Positions 5,684-5,974 of a stretch of DNA of 5,974 nucleotides are shown in pieces (the stretch's first letter is position 1; each line of letters begins with the position of its first letter). Origin of the DNA: Verrucomicrobiales bacterium (GTDB taxonomy: Bacteria; Verrucomicrobiota; Verrucomicrobiia; Limisphaerales; UBA1096). The position numbers and the translations under genes are program-made. The DNA lies in assembly GCA_002721375.1 (NCBI GenBank), contig PBKH01000074.1:10062-16035 (forward strand), written 5' to 3'. The notes under the pieces were generated by a model that saw nothing but the letters and a program-made list of their open reading frames with translations, was not told the origin of the DNA and searched no databases.

Positions 5684-5974
5684 GTGACACTGCGTTTAAT
5701 CAGCTTGTTGGGGATTGTCTCATTCATAGGCTTGGCTTGGGCGATGTCATCGAATCGTCGCCAGGTGCCGTGGCGGGTGGTGGGCTGGGGGCTGGGGCTA
5801 CAGTTGTTTATTGGCTTGGCCGTGTTCCAGACACCGCTGGGTCAAGGCGTCTTTGAGACTGCCAACGTGGCAATCTCAAAGCTTAACGAGTTTGCCAATG
5901 AGGGATCTAAGCTGGTGTTTGGTCCATTGGCGGAGAAGGAAATCATGGAGACCGTTTTTGGACAGGGTAGGGGT
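5684..5974 (+). CDS. Concentrative nucleoside transporter (NupC/CNT family), N-terminal part
   Basis: Ninety-seven residues are present before the window ends; full-length family members are about 400. The protein should sit in the inner membrane and import nucleosides with an ion gradient. The first transmembrane helix is about residues 4-21 and ends in SSNRRQ, followed by PWR and a second helix about 31-48 (VVGWGLGLQLF). Then comes the family's signature-like block FANEGSKLVFGPL (70-82), which closely resembles the FANEG...FVFG segment of characterised NupC proteins. The frame is open back to a stop at 5537-5539, so other starts are possible: ATG 5588, GTG 5618 or ATG 5744. I prefer GTG 5684 because helix 1 then begins within a few residues of the start, as in NupC. 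The added residues from ATG 5588 are Cys-containing and use uncommon codons (AGG, ATA), and an ATG 5588 start would nearly abut the divergent gene. No Shine-Dalgarno site is visible at any candidate. The gene symbol is left blank because substrate specificity is not visible. Confidence 0.85.
   Translation, partial: MTLRLISLLGIVSFIGLAWAMSSNRRQVPWRVVGWGLGLQLFIGLAVFQTPLGQGVFETANVAISKLNEFANEGSKLVFGPLAEKEIMETVFGQGRG
5775..5797 (+). other. Potential G-quadruplex motif in the transporter coding strand
   Basis: Four G-runs (5775-5777, 5782-5784, 5787-5791, 5794-5797) are separated by loops of four, two and two bases. This satisfies the usual G3+N1-7 pattern on the sense strand. It encodes the Gly/Trp-rich VVGWGLG segment of helix 2, so protein constraint explains part of it. 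GGG rather than other Gly codons was nevertheless used twice. Being near the start of the mRNA, it could slow early translation if it folds. Confidence 0.35.

Noticed and set aside
5638..5856. Plus-strand open frame of 72 codons near the right end
   Set aside because: It overlaps the transporter frame, which has clear CNT-family helices and signature. Its own translation is low-complexity Gly/Ala produced by the G-rich stretch.
1..5974. tRNA or other RNA genes, insertion sequences, CRISPR arrays, phage or defence genes
   Set aside because: No cloverleaf-like sequence, transposase, terminal inverted repeats, regular direct repeats or defence-family motifs were seen on either strand.

Overview
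The window looks like chromosomal DNA from a bacterium of the Planctomycetota-Verrucomicrobiota (PVC) group. The main evidence is a tandem pair on the minus strand: a large secreted protein with PSCyt1, DUF1549 and DUF1553 regions, followed by a Tat-exported DUF1501 protein. This pair is strongly amplified in those phyla. Base composition looks close to balanced, and clear Shine-Dalgarno sites are scarce at the start codons, which also fits. I cannot narrow the lineage further from sequence alone.

Layout: (1) 1-153 is a leader that may contain the 3' end of an upstream gene, plus an interrupted dyad and an A8 run. (2) 154-1185 (+) is a Tat-exported calcineurin-like metallophosphoesterase with all its metal-binding motifs. 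(3) 1186-1284 is a short gap between convergent genes, with one imperfect hairpin and no T-tract. (4) 2757-1285 (-) is the DUF1501 protein, and 5564-2790 (-) is the cytochrome-type PSCyt1/DUF1549/DUF1553 protein. They lie 32 bases apart and almost certainly form one operon read from the right. (5) 5565-5683 is a divergent intergenic region with a candidate minus-strand promoter and three dyad-symmetric sequences. (6) 5684-5974 (+) is the N-terminal part of a concentrative nucleoside transporter (NupC/CNT type), cut by the window edge.

How the genes may work together: the two operon proteins are both predicted to be exported, the cytochrome-type one by Sec and the DUF1501 one by Tat. They probably act together outside the cytoplasm. 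The biochemical role of such pairs is not established, although they are often discussed with polysaccharide use in PVC bacteria. A putative sugar-binding-like insert in the large protein fits that idea. The phosphoesterase and the nucleoside transporter flank the operon and could both serve nucleotide scavenging, but nothing in the sequence links them directly.

I see no RNA gene, mobile element, CRISPR array or clear novel system. The observations most worth a second look are the dyad cluster in the divergent promoter region, the insert in the large cytochrome-type protein, and the start-site questions.
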